This document shows positions 18,015-26,753 of a DNA stretch of 54,589 bases, in pieces (the stretch's first letter is position 1; every line of letters starts with the position of its first letter). A program made the translations under genes and the position numbers. The notes beneath the pieces were generated by a model. It was not told the DNA's origin, did not search any database, and worked only from the letters and a program-made list of their open reading frames with translations. The stretch is from assembly GCF_014306625.1 (NCBI RefSeq), contig NZ_JACRYL010000027.1, positions 1-54,589 of the forward strand. Reading direction: 5' to 3'. The stretch comes from Pedobacter fastidiosus. GTDB lineage: Bacteria > Bacteroidota > Bacteroidia > Sphingobacteriales > Sphingobacteriaceae.

Positions 18015-18172
18015 TTTATAAAATTCTGATCAACGACCACTCTAGCTAAGAAGTAAATGAGGTCAATATACTTCTCGGCTTCTTCATAGGTAACTTCGAT
18101 TCCCCTTGTGCGAAAATCTTCGATTACCTTAAAAGGGGTCAAACTTCTTGTTTCTTCAATTAATGGGTCCAT
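18011..18172 (-). CDS. 53-aa protein coupled to the recombinase
   Basis: The frame MDPLIEETRSLTPFKVIEDF continues through FRTRGIEVTYEEAEKYIDLI to DQNFIK. Its stop TGA overlaps the recombinase ATG as ATGA, which implies translational coupling. A clear Shine-Dalgarno (AAAGGAG, five bases before the ATG) supports the start and is unusually strong for Bacteroidota. The protein is acidic and helical, with no known domain that I recognise. Small size and coupling to the integrase would suit a recombination directionality factor or an activator of excision, but this is inference from context. Confidence 0.75.
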   Translation of the reverse strand: MDPLIEETRSLTPFKVIEDFRTRGIEVTYEEAEKYIDLIYFLARVVVDQNFIK

Positions 18173-18377
18173 ACTGCTCCTTTTGGGAACAATTATTGAA
18201 ATTTCACCTAAAATTTAATGGTTTACCTTGGTATATCCCAAAAAGATTAACCTGGCTAAAAATAAATATAGTTTTATAACTAATTGAATTAAAGCAATTT
18301 AATGAAAAATATTAATTAATGCAAATGATTTAAAATCGATTCTATCGATGAAGAATGGCTAAAATCTAGAATAAAAT

Positions 18378-20609
18378 CTATAGTGTAAATTTTTTGGTTT
18401 TTAATTTCGTATTATCGTTAAGCTGGTCATATTTATCTACATAAACATCAAACTTGATTAGATCACTTCTACCTAAATTACTGTAAAACAGATATTCTGG
18501 AATTATCTTTGATAACACTTGTTCTTCTGTGCCAGACAGTTTGCGTAAGGTTTGATCTAACTCTTTGAATACCCTTCTTCTATTATAAAAAGACATCAGC
18601 TGATTAAAAGACTTGGCTTGGGAAAGTGCCGCCTTTGGCGAATCGATGTGTTTGTTATCGGTTTTGCTTAAAAATGTATATGCATCAGAGACTGCGGAAG
18701 TTCTGATAACGTAGGAAACAAATTCCAGCCAATTTTGATGGATAGCCTCAGTAGATGCCATTTTCAGATTGTTCAATAGCCTCAAGTATAAGATTGATCC
18801 AGTGGAGATATTTATCGGAAGATATGTGGTTGTAACCGATAGGCACTGAGTTTGAAAAAATGCATTCGCGATTGTGTTGATGGTACCATAAGTTGGTGCC
18901 GTATTACAAGCGGAAAGAAATATAAGGGGCGCATGTATATTTCTCTCAACGATTTTTTCACCTGTCAGCTGTTCATCGCCAAGCAGCAAATACGAGCTGT
19001 TTGTGTTAGCATCATATCCTCCGTGGCAATCGAAAATAAGCAAGTCCGGTTTGAATTTTTCTATTGCTTGTACCATGTCATCGACGCTAAGGCAAACCTG
19101 TGTAGTAAAACCATGTGTCCGCGACAATGCATTCACGGGATTTTGCCAAACTTTAAAAGCTGGTTCGTCGCTTCCATAAATAACAAGGGTTTTCTCCAAG
19201 ATATCAGTGGGCACGGAATATTCGAGTTGCTCATTGGTCGTAAAAGAAGCCAGAAGCCCATGTAGTGAGGTTTCAGGAATTCTGCAAACATCATGAGTAA
19301 AAGATAATGGAATGCCATCAATATCCAACCACTCAATTGGCAAGTCAGTAAGTGCAACAATTTGACGGTTCTTTGTAATAAGGCTCTGTTTTACCTTTTC
19401 GGATATTGTTCTTTTTGCCAAATCGTGACCAAACCGACTGATGGTTTTCTTGATGTTCTTGCGGTTCTTAGGCTGGCTTATTGCCCCCAGTGCTTCAGTT
19501 CTAAAAAATGATAAATTTCTATAAATTGATTTTCCTTGGCTTGGGAGTCGCAATATTGGAGAGAAATCAAATGAGGCATGTAATAGCGAGACATTGTCCA
19601 AATATTCGTTTTTAGATTTTGCCAGTTGGCCAGTAAGTTTTACTGCGTCCTCGCCGTGAGTTAAAGAATTGCCAATGTAGTTTTGTGTCTGCTCAATGTC
19701 CAATGACCTGAGAAAGGTTTTAAAAATTTCGTCCTCTCCATTTTGGTTGGCACTTTTGATGTGTCTGATATCTGGATTGTGAAATGGAGCAACGATTATT
19801 AGTGGCGAAAATATTGGGTTTATCTCATGTACAGGAGTTATCAACTTTTCCTTTGATAAGAGAAACGAGAAATAATCTATCTTTTTTATCTCTCTGCTGA
19901 TCATATCCATTCGCGTAAATGAGTTGGGCTCCTTGAATGCTTTTTTCGATTCGTTGGAATGTAATTCTATCAATTCCTCCATTGTAGATTCTTTTCCTTT
20001 CCCGCACGTAAAGTTGCCCAGCATAGAATTGACAATATGATAGTTCGTCTGTGCTGGTATAAAGTAGGGATAGTCATAGAACCCCTTTTCATATACGCTA
20101 ATATTTGGTGCTATGGGTTTTTTCGGAAAGTTCATCAACTCAAGTATCCTTTCGTTATTCAAGATGACCGACTCCATAAACTGGCCTGGAATTTTAACCT
20201 TGTTACCAACATTGAAATCTATCTCGTTCTCGACCCCAAACAAATTGTAATAGTGCAGATCGGAATCAGCTTGTTCGAGAGCATCAAGTACTTGCTTAAT
20301 TGCTGGTATTTTACAATCTACAAAGAAAAGTTTTAACATATCTTTTCTTGCAACATCTAGGTACGTTTCTACATTGTTGCTATAGACAACGTGAAAACGA
20401 ATTGGGTTATTTAGCCCTGTTCTCTTGATGAGCTCAAAATAATCCAGTCCACCAGGGATTTGAACAATGTCCTTCGGCAATTTGCTCATGAAGTTAAAAG
20501 CCTCAGACTTAACCTCTGTAGGAGGTAAAAAAGGTCTCAGCAATGGCTCGTGGTCGGTAATAAGTACATATTGTATCTCAGACTGCTGGTCTCCTCTAAT
20601 TCTTATCAT
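18378..20609 (-). CDS. CHAT-domain caspase-like protease
   Basis: 743 residues. A C-terminal CHAT domain (about 470-650) carries the dyad: histidine H529 in LLIFDCHGGYD and cysteine C568 in LIFLSACNTAPTYG, each after a hydrophobic beta strand as in caspase-fold proteases. The 460 residues before it and the roughly 100 after it match nothing I recognise; TPR repeats, common in CHAT proteins, are not obvious. No signal peptide, so cytoplasmic. It lies between the recombinase module and the mobilisation genes, on the recombinase strand, with about 200 AT-rich bases before the recombinase pair. CHAT proteases act in immunity (for example with Gasdermin or type III-E CRISPR), so a defence role is plausible. 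No target is visible nearby. Confidence 0.85.
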   Translation of the reverse strand: MIRIRGDQQSEIQYVLITDHEPLLRPFLPPTEVKSEAFNFMSKLPKDIVQIPGGLDYFELIKRTGLNNPIRFHVVYSNNVETYLDVARKDMLKLFFVDCKIPAIKQVLDALEQADSDLHYYNLFGVENEIDFNVGNKVKIPGQFMESVILNNERILELMNFPKKPIAPNISVYEKGFYDYPYFIPAQTNYHIVNSMLGNFTCGKGKESTMEELIELHSNESKKAFKEPNSFTRMDMISREIKKIDYFSFLLSKEKLITPVHEINPIFSPLIIVAPFHNPDIRHIKSANQNGEDEIFKTFLRSLDIEQTQNYIGNSLTHGEDAVKLTGQLAKSKNEYLDNVSLLHASFDFSPILRLPSQGKSIYRNLSFFRTEALGAISQPKNRKNIKKTISRFGHDLAKRTISEKVKQSLITKNRQIVALTDLPIEWLDIDGIPLSFTHDVCRIPETSLHGLLASFTTNEQLEYSVPTDILEKTLVIYGSDEPAFKVWQNPVNALSRTHGFTTQVCLSVDDMVQAIEKFKPDLLIFDCHGGYDANTNSSYLLLGDEQLTGEKIVERNIHAPLIFLSACNTAPTYGTINTIANAFFQTQCLSVTTTYLPINISTGSILYLRLLNNLKMASTEAIHQNWLEFVSYVIRTSAVSDAYTFLSKTDNKHIDSPKAALSQAKSFNQLMSFYNRRRVFKELDQTLRKLSGTEEQVLSKIIPEYLFYSNLGRSDLIKFDVYVDKYDQLNDNTKLKTKKFTL

Positions 20610-20634
20610 AGCTTGGGTTATATTTGGTAGGCGA

Positions 20635-20642
20635 CAAAGATA
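20635..20642 (-). promoter_or_regulatory. Candidate -7 box of the CHAT gene
   Basis: On the minus strand TATCTTTG matches the Bacteroidota -7 consensus TANNTTTG, about 26 bases before the CHAT start codon. No good TTTG -33 box lies 19-21 bases further upstream, so support is partial. Confidence 0.3.
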
Positions 20643-20832
20643 CTTACAATAATATCCTAATCGGAGTTGAATGCCTTTCTCAAATTTGCCGGTGAATTCC
20701 TTATTAATAAAAAATATTCTGGTATATACTATACTAACCCAATGGCTATAAAGCTAACCATTGAAATTTGCTGTATTTAAATCCCACTATGAAAAGTACA
20801 GCAACGTCCACCACAACCCCATTTTTTATCCG

Positions 20833-20961
20833 CATTGCTTCGGGCTCCTCGCAATGTCCTTTTCCCTTCAAAGAAAAGGAGCAAGCGGAAGTTAGGCAGA
20901 GCCTTACTTTATGCCCCTACGCTACTGCTACGGGGTGTGGAAGCATTCTCCGGGAATGCTT
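20833..20961 (+). repeat. Cluster of stem-loops upstream of mob genes; possible oriT
   Basis: Three inverted repeats in 130 bases: CATTGC/GCAATG (12-base loop), CCTTTTC/GAAAAGG (8-base loop) and AAGCATTC/GAATGCTT (5-base loop). They lie 80-200 bases before the BfmA/BtgA-type gene. Origins of transfer in Bacteroides mobile elements usually sit just upstream of the relaxosome genes and contain such hairpins. The nick site cannot be read off. Confidence 0.4.
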
Positions 20962-21042
20962 TACTAATCAAAATGTTCAGTTAAGTGGCAAAAGTGAATT
21001 CCCTAAAAAATTCCAACTGCTAATAAATATCGGATAACCAAT

Positions 21043-21582
21043 ATGGAAAAGGAAAACGTTAACACCATCAAATACCCTGCTATGCTGGATGCCAAACTGG
21101 ATAAGATAGCTCTTGAGCTAGGGCTAAGCAAGCGGGCTTTATTCATCAAAATGGTAGAATACTTTTACAGGACAAAAAAAGATCCCACAGATGTAAGTGA
21201 TGACCTGTTAAAGAATTCATTTGCCAAAAGCCATAAAACCTACACCAGTTTCATCAAGACCCAAGAACAGCTATTGCTCATCCCGATGAAAGAGGCAATG
21301 GACAAGATGATCTCCAATCAAAAGGATATCGTCAAATACTTCAACGAGCAGGTCGTTGGTGCAAACAAAACCATCCTTAAAAACCAGCAGGAACAAAATT
21401 CCAAACTTTTGGAAACAGAAAAACTGTTAGCCAAGGTGATAGATGGAAAGGAAAAACTAAAGGCAAATTTTATCCTAATCCTTAATGCTTACATCAGAAA
21501 CCGCGAAGAACTGGGCTCGTTCAAATCAAGGGAAAAAGAAGAACTCATCGAAGATGTTAGAAAACAGGTAGCAAATCTTTAG
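21043..21582 (+). CDS. BfmA/BtgA-family mobilisation protein
   Basis: 179 residues. N-terminal ribbon-helix-helix-like segment (DAKLDKIALELGLSKRALFI) followed by a long charged helical region. This is the pattern of the BfmA/BtgA accessory mobilisation proteins, which bind oriT and assist the relaxase. It is separated by only three bases from the next gene and lies right after the stem-loop region, so the two probably form the relaxosome. Confidence rests on context and the RHH-like start; there is no enzymatic motif. Confidence 0.8.
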   Translation: MEKENVNTIKYPAMLDAKLDKIALELGLSKRALFIKMVEYFYRTKKDPTDVSDDLLKNSFAKSHKTYTSFIKTQEQLLLIPMKEAMDKMISNQKDIVKYFNEQVVGANKTILKNQQEQNSKLLETEKLLAKVIDGKEKLKANFILILNAYIRNREELGSFKSREKEELIEDVRKQVANL

Positions 21583-21585
21583 GCA

Positions 21586-22521
21586 ATGTACATCAATATA
21601 ACCGATAGTGAAAAGGGAGATAACAAAGCCAGTAGCGGAGCGCTGGTACATTATCTGGACAAGGAGAACAGGCTGTACAAGCCCGAAGAACCAATGTTAT
21701 GGTTCAATGGCAGTACCGATACCGTCCAAGCTTATGAGGTCAAGAATAAACTGGACAACAATGTGGCAAAACTATGCAGAGAAGATGCAAAATTCTTCCT
21801 GATCAACATCAGTCCAAGCCAAAAGGAGATCAGCCACCTAAAGGAACTTTATGGCGAGAATGGTGCAAGGGAAAACCTGAAAGCTTATGCAATCAAGGTG
21901 ATGGATGGGTACGCAAAGAATTTCAAGCGTGCAGATATTAATTCTGGCAGTGACCTTTTATGGTTCGGCAAACTTGAAAACTACCGCTATTATTCATACA
22001 AGGATAAAGAGGTAAAAAGCGGACTGGTAAAACGGGGAACGGCAAAGCCTGGCGAACAGATGCATGTTCAGGTGATCGTAAGCCGAAAGGATATCACCAA
22101 CAAAATCAAGCTGAGCCCGATGAACAAATCAAGGGGCAGAAATGCAGAACATTCTAAAAAATTGGGCCAGTTTGATCGGGTAGCGTTCAAGAACTCGGGA
22201 GAAAAACTGTTTGATCAGCAGTTTGGATTTGACAGGCCAATTTCAGAAACCTTTAAATATGCCAACACCAATGCAAAAGGGAACCTGAAGGAAAGGCTTA
22301 ATATGCGTTCAGCAATTAGCCACCGAAAACCTCTCAAACCAGAAAATACCGTTGAAGCCACATTGGAACCAACCACCTATCTCAAGCTGCCAGAGCCGAC
22401 CGACTATCTAGGTATTTTACTGGAAAAGCAAAACAATGAATCCTTGGGTGCAGGTCTTAAGAAGAAACGAAAACGCAGAAAACATAAATCACAGGATAAC
22501 GAACAGGGATTAAGTATGTAA
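21586..22521 (+). CDS. DUF5712 protein, probable MobB-type relaxase
   Basis: 311 residues. Features: N-terminal MYINITDSEKGDNKAS, a conserved GALVHYLDKEN block, LLWFGKLENYRYYSYKD, and EQMHVQVIVSRKD with a histidine-containing strand as in HUH-like relaxases. The tail is very basic (KKKRKRRKHK). In CTnDOT-like elements of Bacteroidota a DUF5712 protein takes the relaxase position between the BfmA-type protein and the VirD4-type ATPase. A full HUH triad is not evident to me, so the nicking function is inferred from context. Confidence 0.75.
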   Translation: MYINITDSEKGDNKASSGALVHYLDKENRLYKPEEPMLWFNGSTDTVQAYEVKNKLDNNVAKLCREDAKFFLINISPSQKEISHLKELYGENGARENLKAYAIKVMDGYAKNFKRADINSGSDLLWFGKLENYRYYSYKDKEVKSGLVKRGTAKPGEQMHVQVIVSRKDITNKIKLSPMNKSRGRNAEHSKKLGQFDRVAFKNSGEKLFDQQFGFDRPISETFKYANTNAKGNLKERLNMRSAISHRKPLKPENTVEATLEPTTYLKLPEPTDYLGILLEKQNNESLGAGLKKKRKRRKHKSQDNEQGLSM

Positions 22522-22537
22522 CTATAAAAATATTATT

Positions 22538-24562
22538 ATGAATACAGGAGAAGACATTCAAGGTCTAAGAAAGATCATCGACTTTACAAGGCTGATCAGC
22601 ATTTTCATTTTGGCCATCCATTTTTACCTTTGCTGTTACGTTGCTTTTCAGCAATGGGGATGGACAGCCGAGATAACAGACCGATTGATCGGCAATATTT
22701 CAAGAACCGGGCTTTTTAAGGGACTGCTCATTCCAAAGCTTTCCGCACTGCTTTTACTGGTTGTTTCCCTAGTGGCGGTCAAGGGTAAGAAGGATGAAAA
22801 GATACAGAAGAACTCGATTATTGCCTACCTATTGACCGGACTGTTGCTCTATTTTATCAGTGCACTCTGTTTTTACCTTTATGCAACACCGAAAGTGATT
22901 GCGATTTTGTATATCGGGATTACCATAACAGGCTATATGCTGATCCTGAATGGTGGAGGCTTGTTGAGCAGGCTCATCAAAAACGGACTTAGCAAGGATG
23001 TTTTCAATTCGGAGAATGAAACTTTCCCCCAAGAAGAGCGACTACTAGAAAATGAATATTCCATCAATCTCCCTGCGAAATATAGGCTTAAAAATAAGGT
23101 AAGGGATAGTTGGATAAACATTATCAATCCATTTCGGGGGATTCTGGTTGCCGGAACACCTGGCGCAGGAAAGACCTATTTTGTGATCAGGCACATCATC
23201 GACCAACATATCAAAAAAGGCTTTTCGATGTTCATTTATGATTTCAAGTTTGATGACCTTTCCAAGATCGCCTACAATAAACTGATAAAATACCACAAGA
23301 ACTATAAGGTAGTACCAAAATTCTATACCATTGATCTGGAAAATCCAAAGCACAGGTGCAATCCGCTTTCACCAGAGGGAATGGAAGATATTACCGATGC
23401 GGCAGAAGCTTCTCGGACGATTATGTTGGGACTGAACAGGGACTGGATCAAAAAACAGGGCGATTTTTTTGTGGAGAGTGCAGTTAACTTTGTTACAGCG
23501 GTAATCTGGTATTTAAGGAGATATCAAAATGGGAAATATTGTACACTGCCACATTTGATTGAGCTGATCCAGTATGATTATGACCCTTTGTTTGCCGTGC
23601 TAAAAGAGGAAGAGGAAATCAGGCCCCTGATTAATCCCTTTATTTCGGCATTACAGAGAAAAGCAATGCCCCAACTAGAGGGACAGATTGCATCGGCAAA
23701 GATTGGACTAGCAAGGTTGTCATCTCCACAGCTTTATTATGTGCTAAGCGGAAACGATTTTACCCTTGACCTGAACAATCCCGAAGAACCCAAGATTATC
23801 TGTGTGGGCAACAATCCGCAGAAATTGCAGGTGTATGGTGCGGTATTATCATTGTATATTTCAAGGGTAATCAAACTGGTGAACCGAAAAGGCCAGTTAA
23901 AGAGCAGCCTGATCTTTGATGAATTCCCAACGATATTTTTCAATAATATGGATAGTCTGATTGCAACGGCAAGGAGCAATAAGGTTTCAACCACCATTGC
24001 GGTACAATCTACCGAACAACTGAAAAAGGACTATGGTGCAGAACAGGCGGATGTGATTACTGGTATCGTTGGCAATATTATCAGCGGGCAGGTTACTGGC
24101 GATACCGCCAAAAAACTCAGTGAGGGTTTTGGAAAGATCGTCCAGGATAAGGAAAGCAAGAGCATCTCAAGTAGCGATGTTTCCATTTCCAGGTCTACCC
24201 AAATGGATTCGGCCATTCCTGCTTCAAAGATTGCTGCCCTGTCATCTGGTGAGTTTGTTGGCATTGTGGCAGATAATCCAGATGAGAAGATCAGCCTGAA
24301 AATGTTCCATTCGGAGATACAGAACGACCATGATGCCATTGCGGAAGAAGAGGCTGGTTATAAACCCATTCCAGCAATCAATAAAATCAGTCAAGCGGAT
24401 ATTATGGAGAACTACATTTCCATTAAGGCCGACATCGATCGGTTGGTAAAAGAGGAATTGAAGAAAATCGAAGCTAAAAATCCAAAAAATCAGGAAGAAG
24501 TTAAAAAAGAAGATGAAAAAGGTGGAGATGAGCCAATAGAACAGCAGGGAATTGTGATGTAA
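22538..24562 (+). CDS. mobC: MobC, VirD4-type coupling ATPase
   Basis: 674 residues. Four N-terminal membrane helices (about 15-155) anchor it to the inner membrane. The ATPase domain has Walker A (VAGTPGAGKTYFVI, about residue 205) and Walker B (SSLIFDEFPTIFF, about 455), with the TraG/TraD-type TTIAVQSTEQL block after it. It couples the relaxase-DNA complex to the secretion channel during conjugation. The charged lysine/glutamate C-terminal tail is typical. Third gene of the mob operon, 16 bp after the DUF5712 gene. Confidence 0.92.
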   Translation: MNTGEDIQGLRKIIDFTRLISIFILAIHFYLCCYVAFQQWGWTAEITDRLIGNISRTGLFKGLLIPKLSALLLLVVSLVAVKGKKDEKIQKNSIIAYLLTGLLLYFISALCFYLYATPKVIAILYIGITITGYMLILNGGGLLSRLIKNGLSKDVFNSENETFPQEERLLENEYSINLPAKYRLKNKVRDSWINIINPFRGILVAGTPGAGKTYFVIRHIIDQHIKKGFSMFIYDFKFDDLSKIAYNKLIKYHKNYKVVPKFYTIDLENPKHRCNPLSPEGMEDITDAAEASRTIMLGLNRDWIKKQGDFFVESAVNFVTAVIWYLRRYQNGKYCTLPHLIELIQYDYDPLFAVLKEEEEIRPLINPFISALQRKAMPQLEGQIASAKIGLARLSSPQLYYVLSGNDFTLDLNNPEEPKIICVGNNPQKLQVYGAVLSLYISRVIKLVNRKGQLKSSLIFDEFPTIFFNNMDSLIATARSNKVSTTIAVQSTEQLKKDYGAEQADVITGIVGNIISGQVTGDTAKKLSEGFGKIVQDKESKSISSSDVSISRSTQMDSAIPASKIAALSSGEFVGIVADNPDEKISLKMFHSEIQNDHDAIAEEEAGYKPIPAINKISQADIMENYISIKADIDRLVKEELKKIEAKNPKNQEEVKKEDEKGGDEPIEQQGIVM

Positions 24563-24678
24563 CCTGAGTCTTTATCTCAAAATCTAAAGATAAGAGGAGA
24601 AATATATCAAGAAAATTTAACGCTGTGCAATAAATTCAATTATATGGCGTATTTATATACGAGAGCGTTAATTTAGAT

Positions 24679-24720
24679 AAGCGGGAATGGTCATTAAAAA
24701 CTATTTCCGCTTTCTTTTTG
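24679..24720 (+). terminator. Terminator after the mob operon
   Basis: AAGCGGGAA, a 15-base loop, TTTCCGCTT and then a T-rich tail on the plus strand (one G-T pair). It closes the mobilisation operon before the sigma-factor gene. Confidence 0.65.
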
Positions 24721-24811
24721 GCTAAAAATTTAATAGTGGGGAATTATTAAGGAAATATTTTTTTAATATTGGCGTTGATTTTTAGTAAATTACAGGGGAT
24801 ATCTTACGGCA

Positions 24812-25390
24812 ATGCTAGACTACAGCAAATATTCAGATGAAGAACTGACCGCTTTTTTAAAGCGGAGGGATCATGCTGCATTTACTGAAATCTATGATAG
24901 ATATTGGCAACCCATGTTTATTTATGCCCTGAAAAGATTAAGGGATGAAGATCAGGCAGCTGACATTATCCAAGATCTCTTTACGCAGGTTTGGAACCGG
25001 GCAGATCAGCTATATATTGATACCGCTTTAAAATCCTATCTGTTTACCAGTGTCAGGAATCAGACTTTAAACATCCTCGCCAAAGACAAACGCGTTGAAG
25101 CGTACACAGAAAAATTGGCGTTTGCCTTTGTGGAGGGTTTAAACACAACTGATCAAGAAGTGAGTTTCCGTGAATTTTCTGCACTTTTAGAACAGGAGGT
25201 ACGCAACCTGCCGCCAAGAATGCAGGCTGTTTATATCAAAAACAAAGAGCAAGGCTTATCTCATAAAAACATTGCTGAAGAATTGGGCATTACGGAAGAC
25301 AGTTCAAAAACCACATTGAACCGTGCATTGAACGAACTAAGAATCAAACTTAAACCTTTCCTTTCTATCCTGCTGATTTTCTTCGGATAA
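24812..25390 (+). CDS. ECF sigma factor, FecI-like
   Basis: 192 residues. Region 2 is plain (YDRYWQPMFIYALKRLRDED then QAADIIQDLFTQVWNRA) and region 4 HTH follows (GLSHKNIAEELGITEDSSKT). RNA polymerase sigma-70 of the extracytoplasmic type, Bacteroidota FecI group. It is followed by its FecR anti-sigma and a SusC with an STN domain, the cell-surface signalling layout in which substrate binding at the transporter releases the sigma factor. Confidence 0.93.
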   Translation: MLDYSKYSDEELTAFLKRRDHAAFTEIYDRYWQPMFIYALKRLRDEDQAADIIQDLFTQVWNRADQLYIDTALKSYLFTSVRNQTLNILAKDKRVEAYTEKLAFAFVEGLNTTDQEVSFREFSALLEQEVRNLPPRMQAVYIKNKEQGLSHKNIAEELGITEDSSKTTLNRALNELRIKLKPFLSILLIFFG

Positions 25391-25479
25391 ATTATTTCAC
25401 TTTTTTTATCTTTTGATGTTTACCTCGCAGGGTTTCATTTGTCATTACTATAGACAGCAATAAAATACTGTTTATAAAA

Positions 25480-26598
25480 ATGACTAAAAAGGAAGCCCAG
25501 GAACTTTTGAATAAATATTTGAACGGTACATGCACACCGGAAGAAAAGATATTGTTTGAAAGTCTTGATAACAAAGTATTCAAAGAAGAGCCTGCAATTA
25601 TCGAAAGACTGGACTATGATTCGATTAAGGCATCAATCTATAAAAATCTTCCTGCACCAGATCGCAGGCCGATTTTCAAACGTTTTATTCCTTATGTTGC
25701 TGCGGCTTCAGTAGCAGTATGCATTATTGCTGCTGGTCTGCTTTACTTCGGCAATAATACTGCATCTGTTGAACAGGGACAAGTAGCTAGTATTATTCCT
25801 GGCGGCAACAAGGCCATACTAACTTTGGCGAATGGCACGAAAATAAGCTTGTCAGATGCCAAATTGGGGCAGGTTGCTGCACAGTCCGGTGTAAAAATAT
25901 CTAAAACAGCAAATGGACAATTGGTCTATGATGCTTCTGCTACGACTGCTGATATTGGTAAGATTGAATACAACACTATCGAAGCTCCGGCAGGAGGTCA
26001 ATGGGAAGTGAGACTACCGGACGGCTCTGTCGTATTTCTGAATGCCCTGTCCAGCATTACCTACCCTACAAGATTTGTAGGAAATGAAAGATTGGTCAAA
26101 ATGCAGGGCGAGGCGTATTTTGAAATTGCACATAATAGGGCGATGCCTTTTAAGGTGAGCAGTTTGGGACAGACGGTTGAGGTCTTGGGAACACATTTCG
26201 ACGTGATGGCCTATGCCGATGAAAAAGTAATCAAGACAACTTTATTGGAAGGGTCGGTAAAAATCTCTGATCACGGACAGAACAAATTATTAAAACCGGG
26301 AGAACAGGCACAGGTCAGCGCAACAAATATCATTGTTACGAGTGATGTTGATTTGGAGGACGTAATGGCCTGGAAGAAGGGATATTTCAAATTTAACGAG
26401 AGCATTCAAAGTATCATGGCAAAGGTTAGCCGTTGGTACAATGTCGAAGTGATCTATGAAATGGATGCCAAGGCGAATCTTGCTTTTGGGGGTAAGTTGT
26501 CCAGGTCAAGGGATATTAAAGACCTTTTAAAAATTATGGAACGAACGGGGAAAGTACACTTTAAGATCGAAGGAAGGAGGATTACGGTGCGGGAATAA
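25480..26598 (+). CDS. FecR-family anti-sigma factor
   Basis: 372 residues. Cytoplasmic anti-sigma part (about 1-65), one transmembrane helix (about 69-88, YVAAASVAVCIIAAGLLYFG), periplasmic FecR domain (about 165-260, with WEVRLPDGSVVFLNALSSIT and YFEIAH), and a C-terminal DUF4974-like segment (YNVEVIYE through RTGKVHF). It binds the STN domain of the transporter and controls the sigma factor upstream. Gap to susC is 155 bases, unusually long inside such operons, and holds the antisense RNA candidate. Confidence 0.93.
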   Translation: MTKKEAQELLNKYLNGTCTPEEKILFESLDNKVFKEEPAIIERLDYDSIKASIYKNLPAPDRRPIFKRFIPYVAAASVAVCIIAAGLLYFGNNTASVEQGQVASIIPGGNKAILTLANGTKISLSDAKLGQVAAQSGVKISKTANGQLVYDASATTADIGKIEYNTIEAPAGGQWEVRLPDGSVVFLNALSSITYPTRFVGNERLVKMQGEAYFEIAHNRAMPFKVSSLGQTVEVLGTHFDVMAYADEKVIKTTLLEGSVKISDHGQNKLLKPGEQAQVSATNIIVTSDVDLEDVMAWKKGYFKFNESIQSIMAKVSRWYNVEVIYEMDAKANLAFGGKLSRSRDIKDLLKIMERTGKVHFKIEGRRITVRE

Positions 26599-26615
26599 TT
26601 CTACTTAAAGGTGAT

Positions 26616-26744
26616 CCAAAAAAAACCGTCCCGGCGGGAACCGGAACGGCGATAGCTTTGGTAGCCTAATTGCAAAATTAAACTATTTATTGACCGCAGA
26701 ATGCCAGAACCACTCGAAATGAAACGGCAAACTGCACCAGACAA
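26616..26744 (-). ncRNA. Candidate cis-antisense RNA in the susC leader
   Basis: The minus strand carries a strong intrinsic terminator: CCGTTCCGG, loop TTCCCG, CCGGGACGG, then eight T. No minus-strand gene lies upstream, yet 108 bases before it there is a perfect Bacteroidota -7 box (TACATTTG, 26758-26751), which would give a transcript of about 128 nt ending at the T-run. The -33 box is weak (TTTC). Size, strand and place (between fecR and susC, overlapping the susC leader) match the DonS-type antisense RNAs known from Bacteroides loci with ECF/anti-sigma genes, which repress the sus genes. Transcription is inferred. Confidence 0.5.
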
Positions 26745-26753
26745 GCTAAACAA

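Noticed and set aside
20768..21037. 89-codon plus-strand frame before the BfmA-type gene
   Set aside because: Low-complexity, threonine- and serine-rich with no family, and it lies across the stem-loop cluster; the structure explains the sequence better than a protein.
26651..26667. TAGCTTTG as main susC promoter
   Set aside because: The -7 box matches, but no -33 box was found at the right distance; mentioned only inside the susC entry.
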